Positions 49,103 to 59,415 of a DNA stretch of 64,000 nucleotides are shown here, piece by piece. The notes under the pieces were generated by a model. The model did no database searches and had not been told where the DNA came from. It worked only from the letters and a program-made list of their open reading frames with translations. The stretch is taken from NCBI GenBank assembly GCA_037200445.1, contig JBBCGH010000001.1:5220001-5284000 (forward strand), in the 5' to 3' direction. The position numbers and the translations under genes are program-made. Source of the stretch: Alphaproteobacteria bacterium (GTDB taxonomy: Bacteria > Pseudomonadota > Alphaproteobacteria > Rhizobiales > Xanthobacteraceae). Position 1 is the first letter of the stretch. The number at the start of each line of letters is the position of its first letter.

Positions 49103-50094
49103 AACAATGCTGCTGCGCGGCTTCATCATCATCGTTGCGCTGATCGCGCTCGCTCGCCCGGCCTCCGCGCAGGTCACCCTGTCGCTCATCAACGAATATC
49201 CGGCGACCGCCATCTCGGGCGAAGCCGATGCGTTCTTTGCCGACGCCGTAATGCGCCGGAGCGCCGGCCGCATCGTCGTTCAGCCCATCCCGGACGCAAA
49301 GTCAGGCCTGCGCTCGCGCGATCAGTTGAAGGCCGTCACCGAAGGCCGCTTCGCAATGGCGAACTCCGTCGGTGGCACGCTTGGCGACGAGGACCCGTTG
49401 TTTCTGCTCTCATCGCTCCCGTTCGTCACGCCGACCGTCGGCGATGCGCGGGCACTCTATGAGGCCGCAAAGCCGCTCTATGAACGGCTGTTCGCGGAGC
49501 GCAAGCAAAAGCTTCTCTATGTGGTACCTTGGCCGCCGTCGGGCGTATGGTCGGCGGTCCCGCTGCGCGGCGCCGCCGCGCTGAAATCGCTCAAGATCCG
49601 CACCTACGACAACACCGGCACCGAGGTGATGGCGAAGGTCGCGGCCTCGGCGGCGATCGTGTCGTTCTCCGAACTCAACACCAAGCTCGAAAGCGGCGAG
49701 ATCAACGCCGTGCTCTCGTCAGGCGACGGCGGCGCCGGCCGGCAGATGTGGAAGTACCTGAAGAACTTCTCCGAGGTCGGCTACGCGCTGCCGCTCAGTT
49801 TCGCGTCGATTTCGCTTGCCGCATGGACGAGCCTTGACGATGCGGGGCGCAGTGCGCTCGAAGCGGCCCGCGCGCGAAACAACCGAACGGCAATGGTCGG
49901 CGCTGACAAACCGCCTCTCCGAGAACTTCGCGCGCATGCGCCAGAATGGCGTCGCGATCGACGAGAAACCGCCGGCCGACGTGATGGGTGCGCTGCATGC
50001 CGCAGCCGATACAACTGTCACAGAGTGGCTGGCCCGTGTGGGACCGGATGCGCAGCGCGTGTTGCATGACTTTCGCGCGCGGCGCACGCACTGA
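49095..50094 (+). CDS. TRAP transporter solute-binding protein, DctP family (one +1 frameshift)
   Basis: Periplasmic binding protein of the TRAP type. A signal peptide (LLRGFIIIVALIALARPASA) precedes VTLSLINEYPATAISGEADAFFADAV; the family motif LKSLKIRTYDNTGTEVMAKV lies near 170-190 and GEINAVLSSGDGG near 212. The frame breaks at LEAA near 49867-49869, where CCC should be CC; the next frame continues RETTERQWSALTNRLSENFARM to the stop at 50094. Repaired length 332, normal. No TRAP membrane subunits are adjacent. Overlap with the metC stop suggests co-transcription. Ligand unknown. Confidence 0.87.
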
Positions 50095-50112
50095 CCCGAA
50101 GAGACCGACCCC

Positions 50113-51175
50113 TCAAAGGCGGAATGCATCCAGACGGCGCCACGTTTCCTCGGCCACGGATTCAACCAAAGCTGCCGCGTTCGTATCCTTGCCGAGCGCG
50201 GCCGACTGTCCGGCGAAGAGCAGCGTGAGATCCCGGTCGCCGGTTTCCTGCAGCGGCGCGGTGAGGCTCATCTGCGCCGGAAACGAGACCGGTGGAAGCC
50301 CCGAGGCGATGAGATCGTCGGCGAGCGCGTTGCGGATGTAGCGCGCGGGCCGGCCGGTGAGCATGTCGGTGACGACCGTGCACGCATCGCTCGCCTCGCG
50401 CAGCGCCGCGCGGTGGGCGTCCTTCACGTTCGCCTCCTCGCAATGCAGGAACGCCGTTCCCATCTGCACGGCGCTGGCGCCCAGCATGAAGGCCGCTGCC
50501 ACCTGCCGTCCGTCGGCGATGCCGCCGGCGGCGATCACCGGCACGCGCACCGCGTCGACCATTTGCGGCAACAGCGCCATCAGCCCCGGCTGCATGCTGA
50601 TGTCGACGCCGGTAAACGTGCCGCGATGGCCGCCGGCTTCGGCGCCTTGCGCAATGATTGCGTCGACGCCGCACGCTTCCAGCGTCCGGGCCTCCGCCAC
50701 CGTGGTGGCGCTGGAAATGATGAAGATTCCGGCGTCCTTGATGGCTTGCACGGTCTCCGGCTGCGGCAGCCCGAAATGAAAGCTGACCATCTCGGGTTTC
50801 GCGCGCAGGAGCATCGCTAGATGCTCGGCACTCACCTCACTTGCGGCTCCCTTCGGCTGGGGAACCGCGCCCAGGCCCTTGGCATCGTAGTGCGGCTGCA
50901 AACGCTTGCGCATCGCCGCGCTTGCTTCCGGGGTGATCCGCGGCTCGGGCCAAAGCGGATAGTTGACGTTCAAGCTGCCGCCGCTCTGCTGCCGGAAACC
51001 GGCGATGCGGCGTTCGGCATCCTCGGCGGAGAACCCCCACATTCCAAGCCCGCCGAGGCCGCCCCGCGTTGCTCACCGCAGCAGCGAGGGCGGGGGTGCT
51101 GAGCCAGCCCATCGGTGACTGGAGGATGGGCCACTTGAGATTGAGCCTCTCGGTGAAGGCGTTCCTCGCCCACAT
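50113..51175 (-). CDS. Nitronate monooxygenase / 2-nitropropane dioxygenase (one +1 frameshift)
   Basis: FMN-dependent TIM-barrel enzyme that oxidises alkyl nitronates. It starts MWARNAFTERLNLKWPILQSPM after a good ribosome site (GGGAG). The first frame ends at AAVSNAG near 51062-51065, where CCCC (plus strand) should be CCC; the second continues LGGLGMWGFSAEDAERRIAGF. Typical motifs follow: CGVDAIIAQGAEAGGHRGTF, PVIAAGGIADGRQVAAA, GASAVQMGTAFL. Repaired length 353, normal for the family. Convergent with dctP, 18 bases apart. Confidence 0.9.
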
Positions 51176-51526
51176 GGATTCTCCCTTCCGATGATGCCAT
51201 CGACGGTCTGTCCGGCAAGTCGCGGACAACTGGCCGCCGGCGCCTCCCGGCATCATAAGATCATAGTGTGCTTGAGCCCAGTAAGCAGATTCAAAGGCGA
51301 GCCCGCGGCTTGTTGCCGGCTCTTGGCACCTACGCCGTGCCCACTTTCCAAGTGGGCGCGGCGGCCGATGCCGCGGATGTGAGGACTCAACGAATTGGCA
51401 AATGCTAACCTCACAATGCGCAGGCCGACGCGGCGCGATGCACTTGCCGCCATCGAGCCGGCGCCGAACAAAAGATTCAGCAGAGCCACGGGGGCGACAC
51501 CCGGGGCCACACACAGGGAGGCTTCC
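51176..51526. other. Divergent intergenic region with hairpin
   Basis: About 350 bases between the nitronate monooxygenase and the beta-lactamase-fold gene. A perfect stem GCCCACTT/AAGTGGGC (51339-51357, loop TCC) is followed by GC-rich partly palindromic sequence. No T-tract. A continuous open frame from 51395 merges into the downstream gene but looks non-coding. No promoter was assigned. Confidence 0.5.
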
Positions 51527-52774
51527 ATGAATCGAAAGATCGCAGGACTAGTCTTCGCACTGGGCTTTGCGGCTGCTGCGCTGACTGGCAGCGCGAGCGC
51601 ACAAAATTCGCCGGGGATCGCGGCACTCGACACCAGCTTGCGCGGCGCAGTCGAGCGCAAGGATGTCCCCGGCGTGGTCGCGCTGGTCACGGATCGCAAG
51701 GGCGTCGTCTACCAAGGCGCGTTCGGCGTGGCCGACGTGTCGACCGGGCGGCCGCTCGCGGCCGACTCGATGTTCCGCATTGCATCGATGACCAAGGCGG
51801 TCACCTCGACGGCCTTGATGCAGCTCGTGGAGCAGGGTCGCGCCTCCCTCGACGATCCGGCTGAAAGGTATCTGCCGGAGTTGGCCGGGCTGAGGGTGCT
51901 GACAAAGTTCGATCCGGCAACCGGCGACTATGCGATCCGGCCGGCGGAGAAAAAACCGACCTTGCGGCACTTCCTCACGCACACGTCCGGCCTTGCCTAT
52001 CCGTTCACCAGCGCGGTCTGGCGCGACCTCAAACCGAAGGCGGGCGAGACCTATCCGTTCGGCGGCCCGCTGCTGTTCGAGCCCGGCGAGCGCTGGCACT
52101 ACTCCACCAGCACCGACGTGGTCGGGCGCCTTGTCGAGGTCATCTCGGGCCAGAAGCTCGAGGACTATTTCCGCCAGCACATCTTCGCGCCGCTCAAGAT
52201 GGAGGACACGTCGTACAACGTGCCGGAGGCGAAAGGGCCGCGCCTTGTCGCGCAGCAGCAGCGCGCCGGCGACAAGATGGACGGCTCCGTCGTTCTGCAA
52301 TCGCCGCAGCCTGGGCTGACCATCGCCAATCCGATCGGCGGCGGCGGTCTTGCCTCGACGGCGAGCGACTACGGCCGCTTCGTGCGCATGTTCCTCAACA
52401 ACGGCGAGCTCGACGGCGCGCGCGTGCTTAAAGCCGAGACGGTGGCGCTGATGGGCCAGAACGCGATGGGCGATGTCAGGGTCCCGGCGCTCAAGTCCGC
52501 GCTGCCGCGCAGCGCCGACTTCACCTTCATCGACGATGGGAAAGACCAGTGGGGCCTCGGCTTCCTGATCACGGCCAATCAGGTGCCCGGCAAGCGTTCG
52601 CCCGGAAGCTTGAGCTGGGGCGGCATCAACAACACGTTCTTCTGGATCGACCCAAGCCGCGGCATCGGCGGCGTGATCATGATGCAGTACCTGCCGTTCG
52701 CCGACGCCAAGGCGTTGGCGGTCTACGACGCGTTCGAGCGCGGCGCCTATCAGCTCGTGAGCGCGGGGCAGTAG
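51527..52774 (+). CDS. Serine hydrolase, beta-lactamase family (EstB/class C-like)
   Basis: The 415-residue precursor starts MNRKIAGLVFALGFAAAAL with a signal peptide ending near SASAQ. Catalytic S-x-x-K is ASMTKAV, the Tyr motif is YSTSTDVVG, and WGGINNTFF replaces the KTG triad, as in esterase-like class C relatives. LRHFLTHTSGLAYPFTS is a typical family segment. A strong ribosome site AGGGAGG (51515-51521) fixes ATG at 51527. Probably a periplasmic esterase or peptidase. It is a different subfamily from the 45959 gene, so the two are not a recent duplication. Confidence 0.9.
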   Translation: MNRKIAGLVFALGFAAAALTGSASAQNSPGIAALDTSLRGAVERKDVPGVVALVTDRKGVVYQGAFGVADVSTGRPLAADSMFRIASMTKAVTSTALMQLVEQGRASLDDPAERYLPELAGLRVLTKFDPATGDYAIRPAEKKPTLRHFLTHTSGLAYPFTSAVWRDLKPKAGETYPFGGPLLFEPGERWHYSTSTDVVGRLVEVISGQKLEDYFRQHIFAPLKMEDTSYNVPEAKGPRLVAQQQRAGDKMDGSVVLQSPQPGLTIANPIGGGGLASTASDYGRFVRMFLNNGELDGARVLKAETVALMGQNAMGDVRVPALKSALPRSADFTFIDDGKDQWGLGFLITANQVPGKRSPGSLSWGGINNTFFWIDPSRGIGGVIMMQYLPFADAKALAVYDAFERGAYQLVSAGQ

Positions 52775-52828
52775 ACAAGTCGCGGCGTCTGGCCGGCCTC
52801 GTGCCGGCCGGACCTGCGCATGCGATCT

Positions 52829-54506
52829 TCAGTTGCTGCCGTCGAGCAGCCGCCGTGCAATGACTTGCGCCTGGATTTCCGCCGCGCCCTCGAAAATGTT
52901 GAGGATACGCGCGTCGCACAGCACGCGTGAGACCGGGTACTCCATCGCGAAACCGTTGCCGCCGTGAATCTGCACGGCGTTGTCGGCGGCCGCCCAAGCG
53001 ACGCGCGCGGCCAAGAGCTTCGCCATGCCGGCTTCGAGGTCGCAGCGCCGGCCTGAGGTCCTTCTGCCGCGCGGCGAAATAGGTGATCTGCCGCGCGATC
53101 ATCACCTCGACCGCCATCATGGCAATCTTGTCGGCGACGCGCGGGAACGCGAACAGTTTCTCGCCGAACTGGACGCGCTCCTCCGCATACCGGCGCGCCA
53201 GTTCCATCGCGGATTGCGCAACGCCGACGGCGCGCGCCGCGGTCTGGATGCGTGCCGACTCGAAAGTCTGCATCAGCTGCTTGAAGCCCTGCCCCTCAGC
53301 GCCGCCGAGCAGGTTCTCGGCCTTCACCTCGAAGCCGTCGAAGCCGATCTCGTATTCCTTCATGCCACGATAGCCGAGCACCTCGATCTCGCCCCCCGAC
53401 ATGCCCGGCGCCGGGAACGGGTTCGCGTCGTTGCCGCGTGGCTTTTCGGCTAGCAGCATCGAAAGCCCGCGATAGCCGGGCTCCTTCGGATCAGTGCGAA
53501 CCAGAAGCGTCATCAGGTCGGCGCGCACCGGGTGCGTGATCCAGGTCTTGTTGCCGGAGACCTTGTAGACATCGCCGCTTTTGACCGCGCGCGTCTTGAG
53601 CGAGGCCAGGTCGGAGCCGGTGTTCGGCTCGGTGAAGACCGCCGTCGGCAGCACCTCGCCGGAGGCGATCTTCGGCAGCCAATTCGTCTTCTGCTCGTCG
53701 GTGCCGCCGCCCAGAATCAGCTCGGCGGCGATCTCGGAGCGGGTGCCGAGCGAGCCCACGCCGATGTAGCCGCGTGAAAGTTCCTCCGAGACCACACACA
53801 TGGACTCCTTGCCGAGCCCCATGCCGCCGTAGTCCTCCGGGATGGTGAGCCCGAACACGCCGAGCTCGGCCATGTGCGTGATCACGTCGAGCGGGATGTA
53901 GCTGTTGGTGAGGTGCCACTCGTGCGCATGCGGCACGACCTCGCTCTCGGCGAATTTGCGCATCTCGTCGCGGATCGCTTCCAGCGTCTCGTCGAGGCCG
54001 CAGTCGCCGACGGTTGCGCCATGATGCTCGCGCATCAGCGTTGTGAGCCGTTCGCGATTTTCCGCCGTGTTGCCGGTTGCGATCAGCTCTTCGATCGCAG
54101 GCGTGATGCGCTCGGACACCTCTTCGAGCTTCAGCCCGAGATCGCCCGGCCGCACCATTTCGCCCTGGCTCATCGGGATGCCGCCGAGCATCTGCGCGAG
54201 GTACTCGCCGAAGCCGACCCGGACGACCACCTCTTCCAGCGCGCCGAAGCGTCCCGCCTCGCTCATGCGCTCCGCGTAGGCCGCGAGCTGGCGCAGCGCC
54301 TCGGTGTAGGTCGCAAACCAGGCGAGCCCGTGCGCGGCACGTTGCTCGCGGTCGAGGAGCTTGCCGGAGACGCGACCCTCCGGCGCAACGCGCGTCCGGA
54401 CCGCCCGGGTCGCATCCGCCAGCAGCGCATCCATTGCGTCGACCGCCGCGCGGGCATTTTCGATCAAGCTCGACCCGGCCTCGGGCCGGGGGTCTGTAAC
54501 CGCCAT
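52829..54506 (-). CDS. mcd: Probable (2S)-methylsuccinyl-CoA dehydrogenase (one +1 frameshift)
   Basis: FAD acyl-CoA dehydrogenase of the ethylmalonyl-CoA pathway, oxidising methylsuccinyl-CoA to mesaconyl-CoA. The product is about 558 residues after repair, with an N-terminal extension of about 160 residues that ordinary acyl-CoA dehydrogenases lack but Mcd has. Core motifs: GLTIPEDYGGMGLGKESMCVV, FTEPNTGSDLASLKTRA, GNKTWITHP, and IHGGNGFAMEYPVSRVLCDA. The frame breaks near 53048-53053 after ARQKDL; the next frame continues RCDLEAGMAKLLAARVAW to the stop at 52829. ATG at 54506 follows GGAGGAG. The assignment rests on length, sequence pattern and nearby ccr and ecm. Confidence 0.85.
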
Positions 54507-54677
54507 GTCTCCTCCGGCTGCCAACATAGCCGCTTCGTTTCAGGCGCACTGCAACACAACTTTGTTGCGACGCACAAGTGAGAGACGAAACTTCTCCGCT
54601 TATCAATCGCTTATCTGACGTAAGGATCGAAGCATTTTCATAAAATTCTACCGGTTCTTAACCATTTCCGGGCTTGC

Positions 54678-56709
54678 ATGGGCGGATCTCCCCTCGCCCG
54701 CAGTTTCCGGAGTGGCCGAATGCTCCTGTCCCGCTTCAGCACCGACCTTTCGGTGCGTTCGCGCCTGATCGTGTTGTCGCTGATTCCTGTTGTGGGCTTC
54801 GCCGCGATCGCGCTCGCATATCTCTCGAGCGAACAGGCGGTCGATGCGGCGTTCGACAGCGTGCAGCAGTCCTCGCGCCTTTCCGAGGCGAGCCGCGCCT
54901 TCAAGGAAGCGCTCACCACCATGCACATGCGCGCGAAAGACTTCGTCGCGCAACCGCAGCCCGGGCTCGTGGCCCGGTTCGGCGAGGCGCACGAGTCCGC
55001 GATGGCGAACCTGAAGACAGTCGGCGAACTGGTGAGCGACGCCGAACGGCAGAACGTCACGCTGCTGGAAGGCCGCGTCGCCAACCTGAAGACGACCTTC
55101 GCGGCGCTCGCCGCAGACCAGGACGAGCTTGGCTTCACCGAATTCGAGGGCACGCAGGGCCGGCTGCGCGACAATGGCAACGCCATGGAGCGCATGGTCA
55201 GCGACGACATGTCGTGGCTTTCGGATGCGGACCAGAAGAAGATCCTCATTCCGCTGATGCTGATGCGGCGCCATGAAATCGAGTATCGCCTCACGCGCGA
55301 GGACTCGGCGCGCTCGCTGTTCAAGGACGACCAGTCCGCATTCGAGAAAGGCTTTACCGGCATCGTCGCCGCCAGCGTGATGAAGCAGACGCTCATCGAT
55401 CAGGTGAAGGCCTACGCGGACGCCTTCACGGACTGGATGGCGAGTTCGGTCAAGATTGCGCGCTCGATCGCGGTCATTTCGGCCGAAACGCGGCAGATGC
55501 TGCCTGCGGCCGACGAGATCATCGCCTCGGCCAACCGGAAAACCGAAGCGGCGGCACAGGGCGTCGCGGAATCGCAGCAGAGGACCAAGCTCTGGATCGT
55601 CGGGATCGGCATTGCGGTGGTGGGCCTTGGGCTCCTGTTCAATTGGCTCATCGGCCGCAGCATCGCGGGGCCGCTGCGGCGGCTGTCCGGCGCCATGAGC
55701 AAGCTCGCAGCGGGCGACAGCAGCATCGACATTCCCTCGACCGACGCCAAGGACGAGATCGGCGCCATGGCGCGTACCGTCATCGTGTTCCGCGACAATG
55801 CGATCGAGCGCGAGCAGCTCGCCGTGACCCAGGAGAAGTCCGTGCGCGAGCGCGAGCGGCGCGCCGAGACCATTGCGGCGACGGTTGCGCAATTCGAGCA
55901 GACGGTCGACCAGGCGCTGGCGAAAGTGCGCGGCGCGGCCGAGCGGCTGGAAACCGCATCCTCGGCGCTGAACAGCGCGGCGGATTCCGTGTCCGCGCAG
56001 GCAAGCTCGGCGGAGGAGCGCGTCGGCGCCGCTTCGATGAACGTCGCCTCGGCGGCGAGCTCGGCCGAGGAACTCGCCACCTCCATCGGCGAGATCGCGC
56101 AGCAGGCCGCCACGTCGACGGACGTGGCAAGCCGCGCCGTCACCGAAGCTCAGCGCACCGTCGAGACGATGTCGCAGCTCGCGAACCGCCGCAACCCGTA
56201 TCGGCGAGGTGATCGGGCTGATCCAGGCGATTGCCGGCCAGACCAACCTGCTCGCACTCAATGCCACCATCGAGGCGGCGCGCGCGGGCGACGCCGGGCG
56301 CGGCTTTGCGGTCGTCGCCTCGGAAGTGAAGAACCTCGCCGGGCAGACCGCCAAGGCGACCGAGGAGGTCGCGACCCAAATCGGCGCGATCCAGTCGGCC
56401 GCGGGCGATGCCACCGAGGCGATCGAGCAGGTCAACAGGATCATCGCCGAAATGTCCGGGATCGCGGCACGCGTCGCCTCGGCGGTCGAGGAGCAGAACG
56501 CCGCGGTGTCGACCATCGCGGAGGGCGTGAACCGCGCTTCGGCGGAAGCCCGCTCGGGCGCTGAAGCGATGACCCGCGTCGCAGGCGCGAGCGCCGATGC
56601 ACGCGCAACCGCCGACGACGTGAAGGCGCTCGCCGAGACGCTGGCCGGGGATGCCGAGGAGCTCGATGCCGAAGTCCGGCATTTCTTGAGCGAAGTCCGG
56701 GCGGCGTAG
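54678..56709 (+). CDS. Methyl-accepting chemotaxis protein (one +1 frameshift)
   Basis: Transmembrane chemoreceptor of 676 residues after repair. Helix 1 (about 33-52), a periplasmic helical domain (HBM-like, about 53-310), helix 2 ([22 protein letters not shown]), a HAMP domain ([22 protein letters not shown]) and a signalling domain. The frame breaks at QLAN near 56186-56187 (CC should be C) and continues [44 protein letters not shown] (read in parts), the highly conserved hairpin tip. No C-terminal CheR-binding pentapeptide is evident. Divergent from mcd; the 170-base region between them holds both promoters. Confidence 0.9.
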
Positions 56710-56847
56710 CCGTCGTTCCGGGGCGCGCCGGAGGCGCGAGCCAGGAACCCATAGCCCCCCATCCGTGCAAATTTGCGCTATTCGTGGATATGGAATCCAG
56801 GCTCGGCGCTGCGCGCCGCCCCGGAATGACCACGGGAGCCGTCACGC

Positions 56848-57798
56848 GTGTCTCTTCTGCGACATTGGCTGCGCATCGCGATCGATGCCGCGTACGCGTT
56901 CGGCGAGGATGACGGCTGGGCGCTGGCAAGCCACATCGCGCTGTCGACGCTGCTCGCGCTGTTTCCCTTCCTGATCGTGGTGACGGCGCTCGCGGGCTAT
57001 GTCGGCTCGAAGGAGATCGCCGACAACCTCGCGAACATCCTGCTGGAGACCTGGCCATCGCAGGCGGCCGAGCCGCTCGCGCGCGAAATCCACACCGTGC
57101 TGACCACGACGCGCAGCGGCGTGCTGACCATCGGCGTGGTGCTCTCGGTGTATTTCGCCTCGAGCGGCGTCGACAGCCTGCGCATCGCGCTCAACCGCGC
57201 CTACAACGTGACCGAGACGCGCTCGATCTGGCTCCTGAAGCTGGAATCGATCGGCTATGTGCTGGTCGCCGTGCTGGCGCTCCTCGGGCTCGGGTTCCTG
57301 ATCGTGCTGGCGCCGCTCGCCTTCGCCACATGGGTGAAATACGCGCCCTGGCTTGCTCCGCTGGAGAACCAGTTCACCTACTGGCGCTATGGCATCGCCA
57401 TCACGCTGATCGTGGCTGCGCTGGTTGTCGCGCACAAATGGCTGCCGGCCGGACGGCGCAGCTTCAGGGACATTGCGCCCGGCCTGATCGTAACGCTGGT
57501 GCTGTGGCTGGCGACCGGCATCCTGTTCGGACGATATCTCGCCGAGTTCGCCAGCAACTACGTCACGATGTATGCGGGCCTTGCGTCCGCTATGATCGCG
57601 CTCGTGTTCCTCTACTGGAACTCTACCATCTTCGTGTACGGCGGCGAGCTCAACGCCGCGATCCTGCGCGGGCGCGCGCGCAAGCGCGCCGAGGAAGAGG
57701 CAAAGCGCGCGGCCGAAGCGGCGCAGCGCGCGCTGCGCGAGCGCGGCGTGTTCGAGCGCACGATGAGCTGGCTCGGGTATGAGAAGCGGCGACGCTAG
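56848..57798 (+). CDS. YihY/virulence factor BrkB family membrane protein
   Basis: The 316-residue inner-membrane protein has six predicted helices and the family segments ALASHIALSTLLALFPFLIVVTALAG and SGVDSLRIALNRAYNVTETRS. The C-terminus is charged and coiled (KRAEEEAKRAAEAAQRALRERG). The family was once labelled RNase BN and has no proven function. The frame uses a GTG start at 56848. It lies 138 bases after the chemoreceptor and overlaps the convergent SDR gene end by four bases. Confidence 0.9.
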   Translation: MSLLRHWLRIAIDAAYAFGEDDGWALASHIALSTLLALFPFLIVVTALAGYVGSKEIADNLANILLETWPSQAAEPLAREIHTVLTTTRSGVLTIGVVLSVYFASSGVDSLRIALNRAYNVTETRSIWLLKLESIGYVLVAVLALLGLGFLIVLAPLAFATWVKYAPWLAPLENQFTYWRYGIAITLIVAALVVAHKWLPAGRRSFRDIAPGLIVTLVLWLATGILFGRYLAEFASNYVTMYAGLASAMIALVFLYWNSTIFVYGGELNAAILRGRARKRAEEEAKRAAEAAQRALRERGVFERTMSWLGYEKRRR

Positions 57799-58559
57799 CC
57801 CTGCACCGAAAACCCGCCGTCGACCGGGATCGCCGTGCCGGTGACGAAATCCGACGCGGGGCTCGCCAGAAACACCGCGATGCCGGCGAAATCTTTCGGA
57901 TCGCCCCAGCGGCCCGCCGGCGTGCGGCCGAGCACGCGCTCGTGCAAGCCCGACACCTCACGCCGTGCGTTCTTGGTGAGATCCGTGTCGATCCAGCCCG
58001 GCAGCACGGCGTTCACCTGGATGTTGTCCTTCGCCCACGCGGTCGCGCAGGCGCGGCCGAACTGCACGATGCCGCCCTTGCTCGCCGCATAGGCCGGAGC
58101 GAACCCCGCCGCGAAGATCGACATCATCGAGCCGATATTGATGATCTTGCCGCCGCCCGCCTTTTTCATGTGCGGGTGCGCCGCATGCGAGCAGATGAAC
58201 GCACTGGTGAGATTCGTATCGATCACGCTGCGCCATTCGGCGGCGTTGAGCTGATCCGGCGGCTTGCGAATGTTGATGCCGGCGTTGTTGACCAGAATAT
58301 TGAGCTTGCCGTGTGTCTTCGCGACGCCATCGATCAGCGCGCGGCAGGATTTCTCGTCGGTCACGTCGACGTTCGCGAATTCGGCCTTGCCGCCTGCGTC
58401 CTTGATCTGCTTCACGGCCGCGGCACCCTTGCTGGCGTTGCGCCCGGCAAGCACAACTGTCGCGCCGGCCGCTGCAAGCCCCTCGGCCATGCCAAGCCCG
58501 ATGCCGCCGTTGCCGCCGGTCACGATGGCGACGCGGCCGGAGAGATCGAACGGATTCAT
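57795..58559 (-). CDS. SDR family oxidoreductase (glucose/2-deoxygluconate dehydrogenase-like)
   Basis: The 254 residues form a classical SDR: nucleotide motif VTGGNGGIGLGMAEGLA, NNAGINIRKPP, catalytic Ser in NIGSMMSIFA, YAASKGGIVQF with Tyr and Lys, and the ending GTAIPVDGGFSVQG. Motifs resemble KduD/2-deoxy-D-gluconate 3-dehydrogenase and glucose 1-dehydrogenases; the substrate is uncertain. Starts 67 bases from the divergent FkbM gene. Confidence 0.9.
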   Translation of the reverse strand: MNPFDLSGRVAIVTGGNGGIGLGMAEGLAAAGATVVLAGRNASKGAAAVKQIKDAGGKAEFANVDVTDEKSCRALIDGVAKTHGKLNILVNNAGINIRKPPDQLNAAEWRSVIDTNLTSAFICSHAAHPHMKKAGGGKIINIGSMMSIFAAGFAPAYAASKGGIVQFGRACATAWAKDNIQVNAVLPGWIDTDLTKNARREVSGLHERVLGRTPAGRWGDPKDFAGIAVFLASPASDFVTGTAIPVDGGFSVQG

Positions 58560-58626
58560 CTAATTCCCCGCTGTTGCCGTTTTGCAGAACGCTAGAGGAT
58601 CATTCCCTGCGCTGCTATGGAAGCCC

Positions 58627-59415
58627 ATGAATTTCGACGACGCCTTGAAGCACTACGCGCCGCGCGCCTGGTTTCGCTTCAAATTCCTCAAGTACAAATA
58701 CTTCAAGCGGGGCGAGGCCGAGATTCACCTGATCCGGCGTCTGATCGAGCCTGGCACGACCACGCTCGACATCGGCTGCTCGATCGGCATCTATGCGGCC
58801 GAGATGGCGCGCTACGCCAGCAAGGTGATCGCATTCGAGGCCAATCCCGCGGTCGCGCAGTTCGCCCGCATGGTCGCGCCGCGCAATGTCGAGGTCGTCA
58901 ATGTGGCGCTGTCGTCCGCACCGGGACGCGCCACGTTGAAAATTCCGCTCAATCCCCGTGGCGAGACCATCGACGAACTCGCGACCATCGAAACGGGCAA
59001 TCCGCTGCATGCCGGCGAGAGCGGAAGCGTCGACGTCGACATGAAACGACTCGACGATGTCGGGATCACGAGTTGCTCGTTCATCAAGATCGACGTGGAA
59101 GGGCACGAAGAAGCCGTGCTCGAGGGCGCCTCCTCGCTCATCGCCGTGCAGCGGCCTACCCTGATGATCGAACTCGACGAGAGCCTGAACAAAGGCGCGC
59201 TGGCGCGCCTTTCAGCGCGCTACGCGGCGCTAAACTACCGCGTTTTCTTCCTTTCACACGGCAAGCTGCGCCCGGTCAGCGAATTCGATCCGGCGCGTCA
59301 CCAGAATGCCACCAATCTCAAGCCGCGCCACAAGCTTCCGCCCGAGGCCGAGTACATCAACAATTTCGTGTTCGTTCCGGAGGAGAGAAGCGCTCGCGTT
59401 CTCGCGCCCGTCTAG
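58627..59415 (+). CDS. FkbM family SAM-dependent methyltransferase
   Basis: The 262-residue protein has the SAM motif TTTLDIGCSIGIYAAEMARYAS near residues 38-59 (read in parts), VIAFEANPAVAQFARM, and the FkbM-typical SFIKIDVEGHEEAVLEGASSLI. Family members often methylate polysaccharides or secondary metabolites. The start at 58627 gives the normal N-terminus. The stop shares the palindrome CTAG with the convergent ccr gene. No glycan synthesis genes are nearby, so the acceptor is unknown. Confidence 0.88.
   Translation: MNFDDALKHYAPRAWFRFKFLKYKYFKRGEAEIHLIRRLIEPGTTTLDIGCSIGIYAAEMARYASKVIAFEANPAVAQFARMVAPRNVEVVNVALSSAPGRATLKIPLNPRGETIDELATIETGNPLHAGESGSVDVDMKRLDDVGITSCSFIKIDVEGHEEAVLEGASSLIAVQRPTLMIELDESLNKGALARLSARYAALNYRVFFLSHGKLRPVSEFDPARHQNATNLKPRHKLPPEAEYINNFVFVPEERSARVLAPV

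Noticed and set aside
45959-52774. Antibiotic resistance by the two beta-lactamase-fold proteins
   Set aside because: Both lack a KTG motif in the usual form and look like the esterase/peptidase branch of the class C superfamily; no regulator such as ampR is adjacent.
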